A stretch of 64,000 nucleotides of DNA from Tolypeutes matacus (taxonomy: Eukaryota > Chordata > Mammalia > Cingulata > Chlamyphoridae), in contig JAKSZT010054335.1 of assembly GCA_026826555.1 (NCBI GenBank), positions 9,600,533-9,664,532 on the forward strand. Reading direction: 5' to 3'. Shown here in pieces: positions 35,281 through 47,420 of this stretch. The notes below the pieces were generated by a model. It was not told the origin of the DNA. It did not search any database and worked only from the letters and a program-made list of their open reading frames with translations. Made by a program: the position numbers and the translations under genes. Position 1 is the stretch's first letter; each line of letters opens with the position of its first letter.

Positions 35281-35849
35281 TAGAAATAAGGCCGGAGCCA
35301 TTTGCACGTTCTTGCGTGTGAATGTGCACGTCTGCTCACACCGGCACGAACATGTACCCGTGCGTGCACACACACTCCTCCTGAAACTGCGCAGCTATGC
35401 TCTCACCTCAACAACAAGTTTAAGAGCCACCATCGAGGGCACAGCGGGAGCCAGCACAGGATGGGGGGCCCTCTCCCCGTGAGTGCTCGCCTCACACCCG
35501 AAAACCAACGGCCCCTTTCAGCACCAGCCACATGTTCTCAGGCCAAAGCACTGTCTTTGAGGAATGCACGCTCATCTCTCGCTCAGAGCCGAAAGAAGGC
35601 GGTATAAGTGACCAATCCGCTGCTTCTGCCAAGTCTCCCGCCATCTTCAACAACGAGGAATGAGGTGACTCTGCCCCCACAAAAAGAGAAGATGCCCAGG
35701 TGAAAAAGCAGCAGCTGTGAGAAGGGCTGCCCACCAGGACAAAGCCTCAGAGAAAAGGCCACACTGATGGAGGGGAAAGTTCTAGAGTAAACGCCAAAAT
35801 ACTGTATTCCACTTCAACTCCATTTTTGGGGGGGCAGGGGGAAAGAGGA
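35281..35849. other. Unique noncoding DNA
   Basis: No gene or repeat family recognised. A short G-run lies at 35827-35843. Confidence 0.35.
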
Positions 35850-35975
35850 GCAGCAAACCACTTCTTTGACTCTCAGTTTCCTCACCTGTAAAATAAGATA
35901 AGAAAATATATGTGAAAATGCTTTGAAAACGCCAGGGAGCGACACACATAATTTAATACTTAATATTACCGTTGC
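35850..35975 (+). repeat. MIR SINE
   Basis: 'ttgactctcagtttcctcacctgtaaaataaga' then 'gtgaaaatgctttgaaaacgcc' and 'gacacacataatttaatac' follow the 3' half of MIR. Confidence 0.75.
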
Positions 35976-36239
35976 CAAGAGGAAATTCTTCCAGCTGAAA
36001 CATCAGCAGGTTAAAGGACAACAAAACATGCCTGCGGCGAGGAAGGGGGCTGGCGCCAGCGCTAGGCCCGTGGCTGCTTCCGTGAGAATCTGAGCCCCTC
36101 ATCAATCATCAGCCAGAGAGGAGGCAGGCGGCCCAAATCGAGGAGGCTCTCCATCCAGCAGCTGCCCAGGCTGGTGCCCAAGGCGGCACGCACTGCCGGG
36201 AGCCGTGGAAATGGCCGCTTTCCCGTCTTTGACCAAGCA

Positions 36240-36475
36240 AAAAGCTGATGGTGGCAATTAATAATTCTAATATGCTAACAGTGCTGATATTTATTGACCA
36301 TTTAACAAGTATCAAGGACCAGTTCTTCACGTTGATCTTCCCATTTAATGCTCATGACAAATTTGTAAAATAATGTTTTATTATTACTCCCATTTTACAT
36401 AAGAAGAAACTGAGGTTCAGCAAGAATAAGTAACCTGTCGAAGGTCACACAGAGAATGAGCTTTGGAGACAAAAT
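36240..36475 (-). repeat. MIR SINE
   Basis: Nearly the whole element in antisense: 'gtgctgatatttattgacc', 'cccatttaatgctcatgacaa', 'attattactcccattttaca', 'gaaactgaggttcagcaag' and 'gtaacctgtcgaaggtcacacag'. Confidence 0.85.
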
Positions 36476-38136
36476 GAGCATTTCAAAAATTGCGGAAATA
36501 CCTACACCATCCAGTGAGATGTTAATGTTATATGTGGCATACAGGGTAAGAAAGTAAAGAGACAAGAAGAGGACAAAGAGGAGCTAACTTTGCAGAGACT
36601 ACATCTCAGGTTTGGAAAAAATACCAGAGCTGGAAAAGGAAAGCCACCAGCTTCCACAGCATTCGTTGTCAGTCCTTTTTCACCCCGTGTCTTCTAGGTG
36701 AGCAGACATGGCTGCTCCTCTGCATCTACTACAATCCTCTGCATCTACTGTGAGAGCCAGGCACATAAAAACTTGCTTCCTGCTCATACACCACATCGAA
36801 CATGTGTGCTCCTGGGGAAGGAGTGACTAGATCTCAGGCCCCACCTACCTGGTGAGTCGGCAGGAGTTCAACCAGGAACATCCCGGCATTCAGCAGCCCC
36901 CAAGAGGTCAGTTGTCCCTTGTAGAATGGGACGGGGATGGCCTTTTCCAAGCGGAGCTGCACTGATAACGAAGTCTTGGTGGAGTGAGTAAGCCCGGGGA
37001 GGGCGTGGGTCTCCTTGGATGTGGTGGAAATGGCCTTGACAGCTCGGAAAGCCTGACGGAAAACTGATGGCGACAGGCGGAGCAGAGAATGCGAGGGTGG
37101 CTGAAAGCCGGCCCAGGAACTTTTTGGAAAAATTCAGGGCCCAGGTGCCACATTCTGTGAGCACGTGGTGGTGCATCACGTGGCAGAGCCGCCCACAGCA
37201 CCTGGGGGTTCACGAGGCTGAGCAGGTATGAGGCAGGGGAGCAAGTGGCCAGCACAGTGGGAAAGGTGTGCACACCTGAGCCAGGGTCCAGCCACGGGCC
37301 CGGGCTGGGGTCAAGCACGGGAACATCCTGCCCCCTTTCGACTGCGAGCATTGATTCTGGTGAACGTGGACACAGGTGGGAGGTGAGCAGGGCCGAGGGG
37401 CTGACCGCCACACTGCTTACCTGCTGCTTTCAGGGAGCACCTGTGGCCAGATCTCCACGAGCCTTTCGTGGTAAACAACCCCCCCCCACTGCCTCAACCT
37501 CTGACCATCCTTCAGCTGCTCTGGGGGTGGAGCCTCCCCCTGCGCCACCGCCCCCCACCCCTGCCAGGCCCTGCAGTCCTCAGGAGGCAGAGCCCTCACG
37601 GCAGGGCTGGGGAGACATTTTCACCCAGACACGGAAGTCAAGCCCAGAGCGGCTGTGACGCCTGAGCTCCTTCCACCTCTGCCCACTGCCTCTAGCAGTG
37701 GCCACCCTGCCATTGCCCCGGATGTAACTGCAACCCCGGAGGGACAGCGCTGGGTTCTGGCCACAGGCCACTGCTTGATGATCAGCTGGGACTCACCGAC
37801 GTCCGCCAGGCCACACTCACGACTTGAGCGTCGAGCAGGTGGCAGCCTGCTTGGGCCTCGCCGCCGTCCCGAAAAGGTCCTCCGCTCACCCACCTTCACT
37901 GCTTAAGCCAGCATTTCCATTTTAATGGAAAATACGGCACGCCCAGTCCAGATATTGTTGACCCAGAGTCACCTGCCATTGGTGGAAGGACAGGAATGGA
38001 AGGAGGGTGACGAAAGGTAAACCGTGGCAGAGGGAAAACACAGTCAACCCGGGCCCTGGGGGCCCCAACAGCCATCCCCGGCACTTGCCTTCTCCAGGGG
38101 CTCAGCGTGCGGCCGCGTCCCACCGCCACCCCAGCA
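36476..38136. other. Unique noncoding DNA, GC-rich from 36900
   Basis: Overlapping frames on both strands (for example 36908-37411 minus, 167 codons; 37245-37658 plus, 137 codons) show no domain. No dispersed repeat recognised. Confidence 0.4.
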
Positions 38137-38300
38137 GTCACTGTGGGTTCCCTGGACCTCCCCGAGAGGTGACCCTGCCCGCCTGGGTCAGTCACTGCAG
38201 GGACCCCTGGACCCTGCCCACCTCGGATGGTCACTGTGGGGACCCCAGACCTCACCGAGAGGTGACGTTGCCTGCCTGGGACGGTCACTGCAGGGTCAAA
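38137..38300 (+). repeat. Compound tandem repeat, period about 90 bp
   Basis: Two higher-order units, about 38137-38227 and 38228-38300. Each holds GTCACTGTGG, a 'ccgagaggtgac' block, 'gcctgcctggg' and GTCACTGCAGGG. The GTCACTG core recurs four times at alternating spacing. Confidence 0.8.
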
Positions 38301-38880
38301 GTGAGGCCAAGGGTCTGAAGTCCCTGCGAGTGCTGAGCGCATGGACAGCGAGCACAATCAGCTGTGCGGTGCCCACGTGGCACCTCTGCCAGGAGCTGCC
38401 CCTCTTTAAAGGGCCTGTCCTTGGGGGCGAGTAGAGGCCAGCTGGCCTACGGGGTCCACTCCCCGCCCATGACGAGGTGTAGGACAAGGTGACCCAGCAG
38501 GGCAGCTGCCCACGGGCTGAAAGGAGGGACGCAAAGAGGCTGGGAAGGGCTCGCGGTGTGGCCAGCAGACCCCAGCCCGTGTCTAGCTCTGTGGGAGCCA
38601 GGGCCTCATGCTGTCCCGCTTCCTCCTGGCCTGGCCATGTAGCCTGCCTGCGCTGCTCAAAGGACGAGCTGGACACACGGAATCAAATCCCCTTTGAGCT
38701 GAGCTGAGCCGCGGCTCTGACGGCCAGGTGTTCTGCTGGGGGCTCACTGGTCAGGAAGGTCGGAGGCTCCTGTGCAAGTGACTCATAGATTCTCTTGATC
38801 CTGGGTTTTCTACCCACCTCCTCACATGGAAAGACAAAGGTAGTGTAATTCCTTTCCACCGAAAGTGGCTGTGATGAAGC
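38301..38880. other. Unique noncoding DNA
   Basis: No gene or repeat recognised. Confidence 0.35.
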
Positions 38881-38895
38881 AGGAGGAGGATTTTA

Positions 38896-39090
38896 TTTTA
38901 TTTATTTTTTTTTTTTTTAAAAGATTTTATTTATTTATTCATTTATCCCCCCCTTGCTGCTTGTGCTCGCTGGGTCAGCTAACCACGCCGTGTGGGCGGG
39001 CTTGCCTTCACCAGGAGGCCCCGGGAACCGAACCCGGGGCCTCCCATATGGTAAACGGGAGCCCCACTGATTGAGCCACAGCCGCTTCCC
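38896..39090 (-). mobile_element. DAS-type tRNA-derived SINE, young copy
   Basis: Very similar to the copy at 343-525. B-box complement 'gggaaccgaacccgg', A-box complement 'ctgattgagccacagccgcttccc', and a long T run at the left that is the poly(A) tail. The target-site duplication is perfect over 15 bp, AGGAGGAGGATTTTA, at 38881-38895 and 39091-39105. The intact long tail and perfect duplication suggest a recent insertion. Confidence 0.96.
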
Positions 39091-39105
39091 AGGAGGAGGA
39101 TTTTA

Positions 39106-40033
39106 AATAACAGGTTCATCCTGTTCTCTCCAGAATGTTTAGCTTTTGTGGACAGACGCCCTGCAGGTGAAGCACATGAGGGTTAGAGGCTCGGAATCTG
39201 CCGGCATCAACAAGGGCTCGCGCCATCTCTGCAGAGTGGTGGCTTATGTAACTTACTGCACATTTCATAAATGCTCTGGCATTTCACTACAGAAGCTGCT
39301 ATACTGGTACAGGATTTTTTTTTTCTGTTTTCATATTTATGAAATTGTCCTCCTGGAAGAGATCAAGGTCAATTATGGCCATTTGTTGCAAAATGCAGAA
39401 GGTTTAACTGAAGGTGATGCTTATGTATGCATCCAAATATAGATCAGGGTCTTAAATATACATTTTTAAAAATGTAAACACTTAGATGGAACACATACAA
39501 AGGTACAAAGCAAACAAAACAAAAATCAAATAAAAGTGAAATGAAATCTGAAATATATTTTCCTAACCCTCAGTGAGGCAGTAGAATCTGGTCTCTGCCA
39601 TGAAGTCATCTAAAATGAGTACCTGAAGGCAACTCAGAAGAGCTAACAAGTTAAGTTTTCAAACAAATGGGGATTTTATTTAATTCCTGTATTGCTCTTC
39701 TGGGGCTGTACTTCTTTTACTTTTAAAGAAAATGTACAGTGAATTTAACTCCAAAACTCATTTTAAATAAAGCAAAAATATCAGGGAAAACTTAAGACTA
39801 TGGACACTATACTGAGTCTCATTTTATCCAGTGAAGCTCTAACTCTGGAGTTTAGGATTTCTTGGGTGCAAAGGATCAAGCAGTGGTAAATGGGGAGAAA
39901 GCATCAGTGATGGGATGCACCACAACCTTGCTAATTTTACAAATATCTAGAGGGAGACAATCTTCCAGTTAGAAATCAGATTCACAAAACCTAAAAGACA
40001 GAAACCACAGCGAGGGGTTGCGGTGTAATGCCA
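39106..40033. other. AT-rich unique DNA
   Basis: No gene or dispersed repeat recognised up to the L1 target-site duplication. Confidence 0.4.
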
Positions 40034-40902
40034 AAGGTGTGATGGGAGCATGACGTCATCAACATGGCAGCCTGAGGCATCCCTGGAAATGTCTCCCCTC
40101 AGAATCAACTAACAAATGGACAATTCCCACTTGCTTGGAACGCTGGAGTAGGATAGAGCCTGGAGGAGGACCCCAAAATGCTGAATTGAAGAAAAAGAAA
40201 CGTAGTCTCCAAGCTCAGGTAGGAGAGTTCCCTCCCAGACTCACTAGTCCGGACTCCACCTTCTCATTTGGGCCCATGCAGAGACAGTGGCCCAGAGCCC
40301 TCGTGTTGTGGACGCAGACCACTCACACAACAGGTTAGAGCCCCACGCGTATGTTGGCACAGGGACCCAGATGGTCCACTGAGGAGTGCTGCATTCGAAA
40401 GGGCCCCAGGGCAAAATGACTGGGCAGGACTGCACAAGAGGTATGCATGCTCAATCCAGCCTCTGGTTGCTGAACCACCCAAATGCACTACAAACCTTTC
40501 TGGATTGACCCCATCTGGGTCCCAAAGGTGGGATACCTCAGTGGGGAAGGCACCAGAGGCAGAAAAGCCTCCCAGAAAAAAAGTGGAAAACTGAGCTGCT
40601 ATAAGACAGGATGGGTCCCCAGAACTGAAAAGTGTAAGGAAAGGGGAGCACTGAGTGAGGGAGTGAATTTAAACAAATCCTAGGAGCTGGGGAGAAAATT
40701 GTGCACAAAAACAAACAGAACAGATCAAGATTTCTGGAGAAGGAACAGAGGAAAGGAAGCTTTCTCCTAGAGGTTAAACAATTGCACTGCATACCCAGGG
40801 CAAGAATCAGATGAAGAAGAGCTGAGAAAATCTGAGCAGTTAAACACAGACTACTCCAAAGGTCCAGAACAAGTTGCCCAAACATCAAAGAAGAGACTTA
40901 AC

Positions 40903-41966
40903 ATGAAGTCAATCAACAATAAAATCATAGAGAAGAGGAAGAAACTGACCTTCACAATTAACTCATCAAAACAATCAGATGCCCAGACATCACCAAAAAA
41001 AAAGAGAAAAAGAAAAAAAAAAAAATCACAAGCCATATTAAGAAACAAGAAGATACAGCTCAGTCAATGGAACAAATTAAAGCTTTAGAGGAGACACAGA
41101 ATTTGGAACAATTAGTCAAAAAAGTTCAAACATTCTATGCAAATAGAATGTTCAAACAAAGCAATTCAAGGAGATAAAGGAAAACATAGATAAAGGGCTA
41201 AACGATATTAAGAAGACAATGTGTGAGCATAAAGAAGAACTGGAAGGTTTAAAGAGAATCAACAGAAATTATGGGGATAAAAGGTACAATAATGGAGATT
41301 AAAAATACACTAGAGCCATACAACAGCAGATTTGAACAGGCAGATGAAAGAATCAGTGAACTAGAAGATAGGACAATTGAAACCATACAGTCAGAATAAC
41401 AGATAGAGAAAAGAATATAAAAAACCGAGCAGTGTCTCAGGGATTTGAGTGACAACAGGAAGCTCACAAGCATACATGTCATGGGATTCCCAAAAACAGA
41501 AGAGAAGGGGAAAAAAGGGGCAGAAAGAATATTTGAGGAAATAATGGCTGAAAGTTTCCCAACTCTTATGAAAGACATAAATATACATGTCCAAAAGTGT
41601 AACATATTCCAAACAGAATAAACCATAATAGACCTACTTCAAGACACATACTAATCAGGATGCCAAATGCCAAATTAAAGAGAGATTCTGAGAGCAGCAG
41701 GGGAAAAGCAATTCATCACATACAAAAGGTCCTCAATAAGACTAAGTGCTGATTTCTCATCAGAAAACATGGAGGTGAGAAGGCAGTGGTATGATATATT
41801 TAAGGTACTGAAAGAGAAAAACTGCCAACCAAAAACTCTTTATCTGGCAAGACTGTCCTTCAAAAAGGAGGAAGCGTTTAAAATTTTCACAGATAAAAAG
41901 AAACTGAGAGTTCATCAACAAAAGACCTGCCCTACAAGAATTACTAAAGGGAGTTCTGCAAGTTGA
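40903..41966 (+). pseudogene. L1 ORF1 remnant
   Basis: ORF1p of L1 is an RNA-binding trimeric chaperone that coats L1 RNA. The remnant begins with a lysine-rich N-terminus (40903-41088, 61 codons open). A charged helical coiled-coil-like stretch follows (about 41090-41400), then the C-terminal RNA-binding part. The C-terminal part is open at 41769-41966, with 'DIFKVLKEK' and 'LARLSFK' motifs typical of L1/HAL1 ORF1. The C-terminal piece is in a different frame from the N-terminus, so at least one frameshift separates them. Confidence 0.75.
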
Positions 41967-43353
41967 AAGGAAAAGACAGGGGAGAGTGGCTTGGAGTAGT
42001 TTGAAGAACTGAAGATCTTCAGTAAAAATAACTAAATGGGTAAAGGCAAAATCCAATTGCACTGTATCCTTAATATATAACTTTACTCTTTAATCCCTAT
42101 AGTAGTCAGAATACAACTGAACAGGAAAAGTCTTATTTCCTGATATGGACACACAAATTATAAAGAGAAAATGTGAGACAAAAACAATATACAGAAGGGA
42201 AACAGAGGGACATAGGAGCAGAGAATGTGTAGGCTATTGAAGCTGAGTTGGTATATTTTCAAATTAGTAGGTAATAGATGTAGATTGTGTACTACAAGCC
42301 GCAGGTAACCACAAAGAAAGTATTTTTAAAATATACAGAAACAGAAATGAGACAGGGATCAGTCAGATACAGCACAAAAGATAAACTATACAGAAAAGGA
42401 GGCTGCAATAAAGGAAAAAAAGATATGACATATAAAAACTAAAGGACAATATGACTAAAGTAAGTACTTCCATTACAGTAATGACACTGAATGTTAAAGT
42501 ATTAAATCCCCCAATCAGTAGATACAGATTGGCAGAATAGATTAAAAAAGAGAAAAAGGAAAAAAAGCACATGATCCAACTATACATTATTTACAAGACT
42601 CACCTTAGGCCCAAAGACTCAAATAGGTTGAAAGTGAAGGGCTGGAAAAAGACATTCTATGTAAATAGTAACCAATAAAGAGCTTGGGTAGCTATTCTAA
42701 TGTCAGGCAAAATAGACTTTAAGTCAAAAGCTGTTACAAGAAAGGAGAGAAGGGCACTATAGATTAATAAAAGGGGCAAACCACCAAGAAGAAATAACAA
42801 TCATAAATATTTATGCACCTAATGGCAGTGCCCCAAAGAATAAATTACAAGGTAAATGAGTAAATATCTTGAGACTAATGAAAATGAGAATACAACATAA
42901 CAAAACTTATGGGATGCAGCAAAGGCAGTGCTGAGAGGGAAATTTACAGCCCTAAAAGCTTAAATCAAAAAAGAAGAAAAAGCTAAAATCAAAGACCTAA
43001 CTGCAAACCTGAAGAGCTAGAAAAAGAACAGCAACCTAAACCCAATGTAAGCAGAAGGAAAGAAATAACAAAGAGTAGAGCAAAATCAAGGAAATAGAGA
43101 ATAAAAACAAAAGAGAGCACTAACAAAGTTAAAATTGGTTCTTTGAAAAGATCAATATAATTAACAGAACTTCAGCTAGACTGACAAAGAGAAAAGAGAG
43201 AAGATGCAAATACATAAAATGAGAAACGAGAGGGGGGACATCACTACTCATCCCACAGAATTAAAAAGGATCATAAGAAGATATTATGAACAACTATATG
43301 CCAATAAATTTAGACAACCTAGATGAAATGGACAAATTCCCAGAAACACACCA

Positions 43354-44103
43354 TCTTAGTTTGCCACAGGGCTGCCAAAGCAAAGTACCAGAAATGTGTT
43401 GGCTTTTATAAAGGGGATTTAATTGGGGTAAAAGCTTACAGTTCCAGATCCATGAAATTTCCAAATCAAGACATTAGCAGAAATGCCTTCTCGGGGTCCT
43501 GCCATTTGGTAAAGCAAGATGCCGCCAGTCTCTACTGAAGTCCCTGCCTTCCACTCCAGAATCTACCATCTCCCAGAGCTCAGCTGTGGGTGACCAGGCA
43601 TAGGGCTTGTCTTTTTCTGGACCTCCTTTCTTAGGCTTGGTTGCTATACTTTCTTCCCAAGTTCAGCTGTGAGCTATCAGGCATATGGGTCATTCCCTCT
43701 CGAGATGCTCTGTGGGCCCAGCCCCCAGGGCCTCTTTCCATACCTTTGTGCTCTGCTGTTTCCAGACTCTGGGACCTCTTCCAGCCTCTCAAAGCTTCTC
43801 TGTTTCCCTGCAGTCCTCTCTCACACATGGCAGGATCAGTATAATATGGCAGCTCCCTTTCTCTGTGTGTGCCTGTCTCTCTCTGTGTCTCTGCTTATAT
43901 CAGACCCAGCAAGAGGGCGGAGACACAAGTTGGCTCACTCCTCACTGATGTAGTCTAAAGCCCTAAGTCAATCTTATCAAGTAATCTAATCAAAGGACAC
44001 TCAACTGAATTTAATGCAATCAAAGGGTACCACACCCACAGGGATAGATTAATTTAAGAACATAATCTTATTGAGATTCATAAAAGAACTTCAAACTGCC
44101 ACA
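43354..44103 (-). mobile_element. MaLR-type solo LTR inside L1 ORF2
   Basis: Antisense LTR beginning 'tcttagtttgccaca' and ending 'cttcaaactgccaca'. On its own strand it has a TATA-like 'gatataagcag' (plus-strand 43891-43903) and a polyadenylation-type ATTAAA (complement at 43418-43423), followed by 'cctttataaaagcc'. It shares its 3' landmarks with the LTR at 61985-62592. The L1 frame resumes on both sides. A clean 5-bp TSD is not evident. Confidence 0.8.
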
Positions 44104-44200
44104 CATATCAACAGCCTATACTGGCTCTAGAAGAAATTGAAGATATCAACAAACCAATAACAAGTAAAAAGATTGAATCAGTCATCAAAACCTCCCAACA

Positions 44201-44836
44201 GATAAGAAGAGGGCTTCGAAGGAGTTCTGATGCTTAATGTATGTAGAAGTTTTAATTAACTTGACTGTAAATGTGTGGAAATGGGTAGAGTTGATGGTAA
44301 CACACTATAGTGAGTAGCAGCTGGTTTATAAATGGGATTGTGGCTGAAAAGGGTAGTCTAGGGATGTAAATGTCAAGTGAAAGAAAGCTAGAGAATATTC
44401 TAGAGACTGAATAACACAGTGAACCCAGAGGTGCTTGAGAACTGTGGTTGATCGTACAGATGCAAGAGTGTCCTCTGTGAACTAGAACAGATGTATGTCA
44501 CTGTTGCAGGATGGTGGGAATGTGGAGAAGCATAGGAAAAATACAATTAATGTAACCTATGGACTATAGTTAACAGCAATACTGTAATATTATTGCATTA
44601 ATGCCAAAGATGTACTGTGATAATAATAGGGAGTATGGAAAAAATATGCCAAATGTATGCTATGGACCATAGTTAGTGGTAATAGTCTGATGATATTATC
44701 TCACAATCTGTAACAAATGTTCCACAACAGTGAGGTGTGTTGATGAAGGGGTGTTGTATGGGAATTCTGCACATGTGCATGATTGTTTTGTAAGTTCACA
44801 ACTTCTGTAATAAAAATATATTAAGGAAAAAAAAAA
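44201..44836 (+). mobile_element. L1 3'-UTR-only insertion
   Basis: A severely 5'-truncated L1 that retains only 3' UTR and a poly(A) end. It is flanked by an imperfect duplication, AAAACCTCCCAACA at 44187-44200 and AAAACTCCTAACA at about 44838-44850. The older L1 ORF2 resumes at once after it ('aggaccagatggcttcac'). It is the same 3'-UTR subfamily as 32170-32845. Confidence 0.92.
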
Positions 44837-47420
44837 AAAAACTCCTAACAAGGAACAGTCAAGGACCAGATGGCTTCACAGGTGAATTCTACCAAACACT
44901 CCAAGAAGAATTAACACCAATCCAGTTCAAATTCTTCCAAAAAATTGAAGAGGAGGAAACACTATCTAACTCATTTCATGAGGTCAACATCACTCTAATA
45001 CCAAAGCCAGATAAAGATACTACAAGAAAAGAAAATTACCAATTTCTCTTATGAATATATATGCAAAAGTCCTCAACAAAATACTGGCAAATCAAATCCA
45101 ATAGCACTTTAAAAGAATTATACACCATGATCAAGTGGGTTTTATCTCAGGTGTGGAAGGATGGTTCAACATGAGAAAATCAGTTAAGTAATACACAACA
45201 TAAACAAAACAAAGAAACACGTCATCTCAATTGATGTTAAAAAGGTATTTGATAGAATCCAGCATCCTTTCTTGATAAAAACACTTAGAAACCTAGGAAT
45301 AGAAGAAAACTTCCTCAACATGATAAACAGCATATATGAAAAAAACAGAGTTAACACCATTCTCAAGGGTAAAAGGCTAAAAGCTTTGCCTCTAAGGTCT
45401 TGAAGAAGACAAAGATGCCCACTGTCACCATTGTGGGCTGGAAGTTTTAGCCAGAGCAGTTAGGCAAGAAAAAGAAATAACAGGCATCCAAATTGGAAAG
45501 GAAGACGTGAAGCTTTCATTGTTTGCAGATGATGTGATCCTAAAAAGAGAAAGTCCTGAAAAACCTACAATAAAGCTACTAGAGCTAATAAACCGATTCA
45601 GCCTAGTGCTGGGGTACAAGATCAACACACGAAAATCAGTAGCGTTCCTATTCACTAGTAATGAGCGATCTGTAGAGGAAATCAAGAAAAAAAAAAATCC
45701 ACGCACAATAGCAACTAAAAGAATCTAACAACTAGGAATAAATTTAACAAAAGATGGAAAGGACTTGTACACAGAAAACTATAAAACACTGCTAAAAGAA
45801 ATTTTTTAAAAAACACCTAAATAAATGGAAGGACATTCTATGTTCATGGATTGGAAGACTAAATATTGTTAAATGTTAATTCTACCCAAACTGATTTACA
45901 GATTCAGCTCAATCCACTCAACTGGGACAGATGAATCTCTTCAATAAATGGTGCTGGGAGAACTGGGCATCCATATGCAAAAGAATGAAGGAGGACCCCA
46001 TCTCACTCCAATAAAAATATTAACTCAAAATGGAGCAAAGATCTCAATATAAAAACCGGGACTGTAAAACTCCTAGGAGAAAATGTAGGGAAACATCTTC
46101 AGGATTTTTCTTTGGCAAAGGTTTCTCAGACCGTACACCAAAGGCCCATGCTGCAAAAGAAAAAAATAGATAAATGGGGACTCATCAAAATTTAAAACTT
46201 TTGTGCAAAGGACTTTTATCACAAAAGTGAAAAGACAACCTAGTGAATAGGAGAAAATATTTGGAAACCACATATCCAATAGAGGATTAATATCCAGAAT
46301 CTATAAAGAAGTCCTGCAACTCAACAACAGAAAGATGAATAACTAAACCAAAAAATGGCCAAAAGATTTATATATCCAAAGAAGATATACAAATGTCCAA
46401 AAGCACATGAAAAGATGCTTAACATCATTAGCTATTAGGGAAATGCAAATCAATACCACAAGATATCATTTTATACCCACTAAAATGGCTACTATTTTAT
46501 AAAACAGAATTCTACAAATGTTGGAGACAATGTGGAGAAATAGGAACACTCATTCATTGTTGCTGGGAATATAAAATAGTGCATCCTCTTGGGAAGACGG
46601 CTTGGCAGTTCCTCAGACAGCTAGCTATAGAATTCCCATATGACCTGGCAATCCTGCTGCTAGGTATATATCCAAAAGAATTGAAAGCAGGGACTTGAAC
46701 AGGTGTCCGTGCACTGATGTTCATAGAGGCATTATTCCTAACTGCCAAAAGATAGAAGCAACCTAAGTGTCCATCAAGAGAGGACAAACCAAACGTGGCG
46801 CATGCATGCAATGGAATGTTATTCAGCCGTAGAAAGGAATGAAGTCCTGAGTTAAGTGACAACACGGATGAACCTTGAAGACGTCATGTTGAGTGAAATA
46901 AGTCAGACACAAAAGGACAAGTACTGTATCATCTCACTGATATGAAATAATTAGAATAATCAAACTCATAGAGTCAGAATCTAGAGTAGAGGTTACCAGG
47001 GGACGGGCTGAGGGTGGGAAATGGGGAGTTAATTTTAATTTGTACAGAATTTTTATTTGGGTTGATTGTAAAGTTTTGGAAATGGATGTGGCGATCGTGG
47101 CACAGCATCGTGTTAATTGACAGCACTGAATTATGTACGTGAATGTGGTTAAAGGGTGAGTTCAGGCCACATATATGTTATTAGACTAAAAATTAAAAGA
47201 CAACACATGGGACTAGACAGCAGAGTGAATGCTGTCGCAAACCATGGGCCACAGCTAATAGCACGACTATAAGTCTCTGCCAGTAACGGTGGCTAAGGCA
47301 CCTCCCGGATGCAAAGGGTTTGTGGTCGGTGGGGACACGGGATTTTCACGTGACTTTCCTGTAAACCTACGAAGTCTCTAATTGAAGATAAATGAATGCG
47401 AAGGCGTGATGGGTTCATGA

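Larger units (their letters stand above)
42451..46974 (+). pseudogene. L1 ORF2 remnant (endonuclease/reverse transcriptase)
   Basis: ORF2p supplies the endonuclease and reverse transcriptase for target-primed reverse transcription. The endonuclease start is recognisable from the Met codon at 42451 ('MTLNVKVLN' shortly after). The conserved 'QETH' site reads QDS here and is followed by a stop. A deletion after about 42845 removes much of the endonuclease. The reverse transcriptase is recognisable from about 44851, with 'FADD' in an open 73-codon stretch at 45507-45728. The Cys/His-rich C-terminus appears near 46530 (CGEIGTLIHCC). The frame is interrupted by the LTR at 43354-44103, the L1 at 44201-44836, a deletion near 45918 and many stops. 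Confidence 0.85.
40054..47400 (+). mobile_element. Full-length but dead L1 with two nested insertions
   Basis: Flanked by a 20-bp target-site duplication, AAGGTGTGATGGGAGCATGA at 40034-40053 and a copy with three differences at 47401-47420. The insert therefore spans a complete 5' end to 3' end. Order: 5' UTR (40054-40902), ORF1 remnant, spacer, ORF2 remnant, 3' UTR (about 46975-47400). A MaLR LTR sits at 43354-44103 and a younger L1 3' end at 44201-44836. Without those it is about 6 kb. Internal deletions are evident after about 42845 (endonuclease region) and near 45918 (after the reverse transcriptase). The first bases include AACATGGCAG, similar to the YY1 site at the start of other L1 promoters. 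Many stops and frameshifts make it immobile. Confidence 0.9.
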
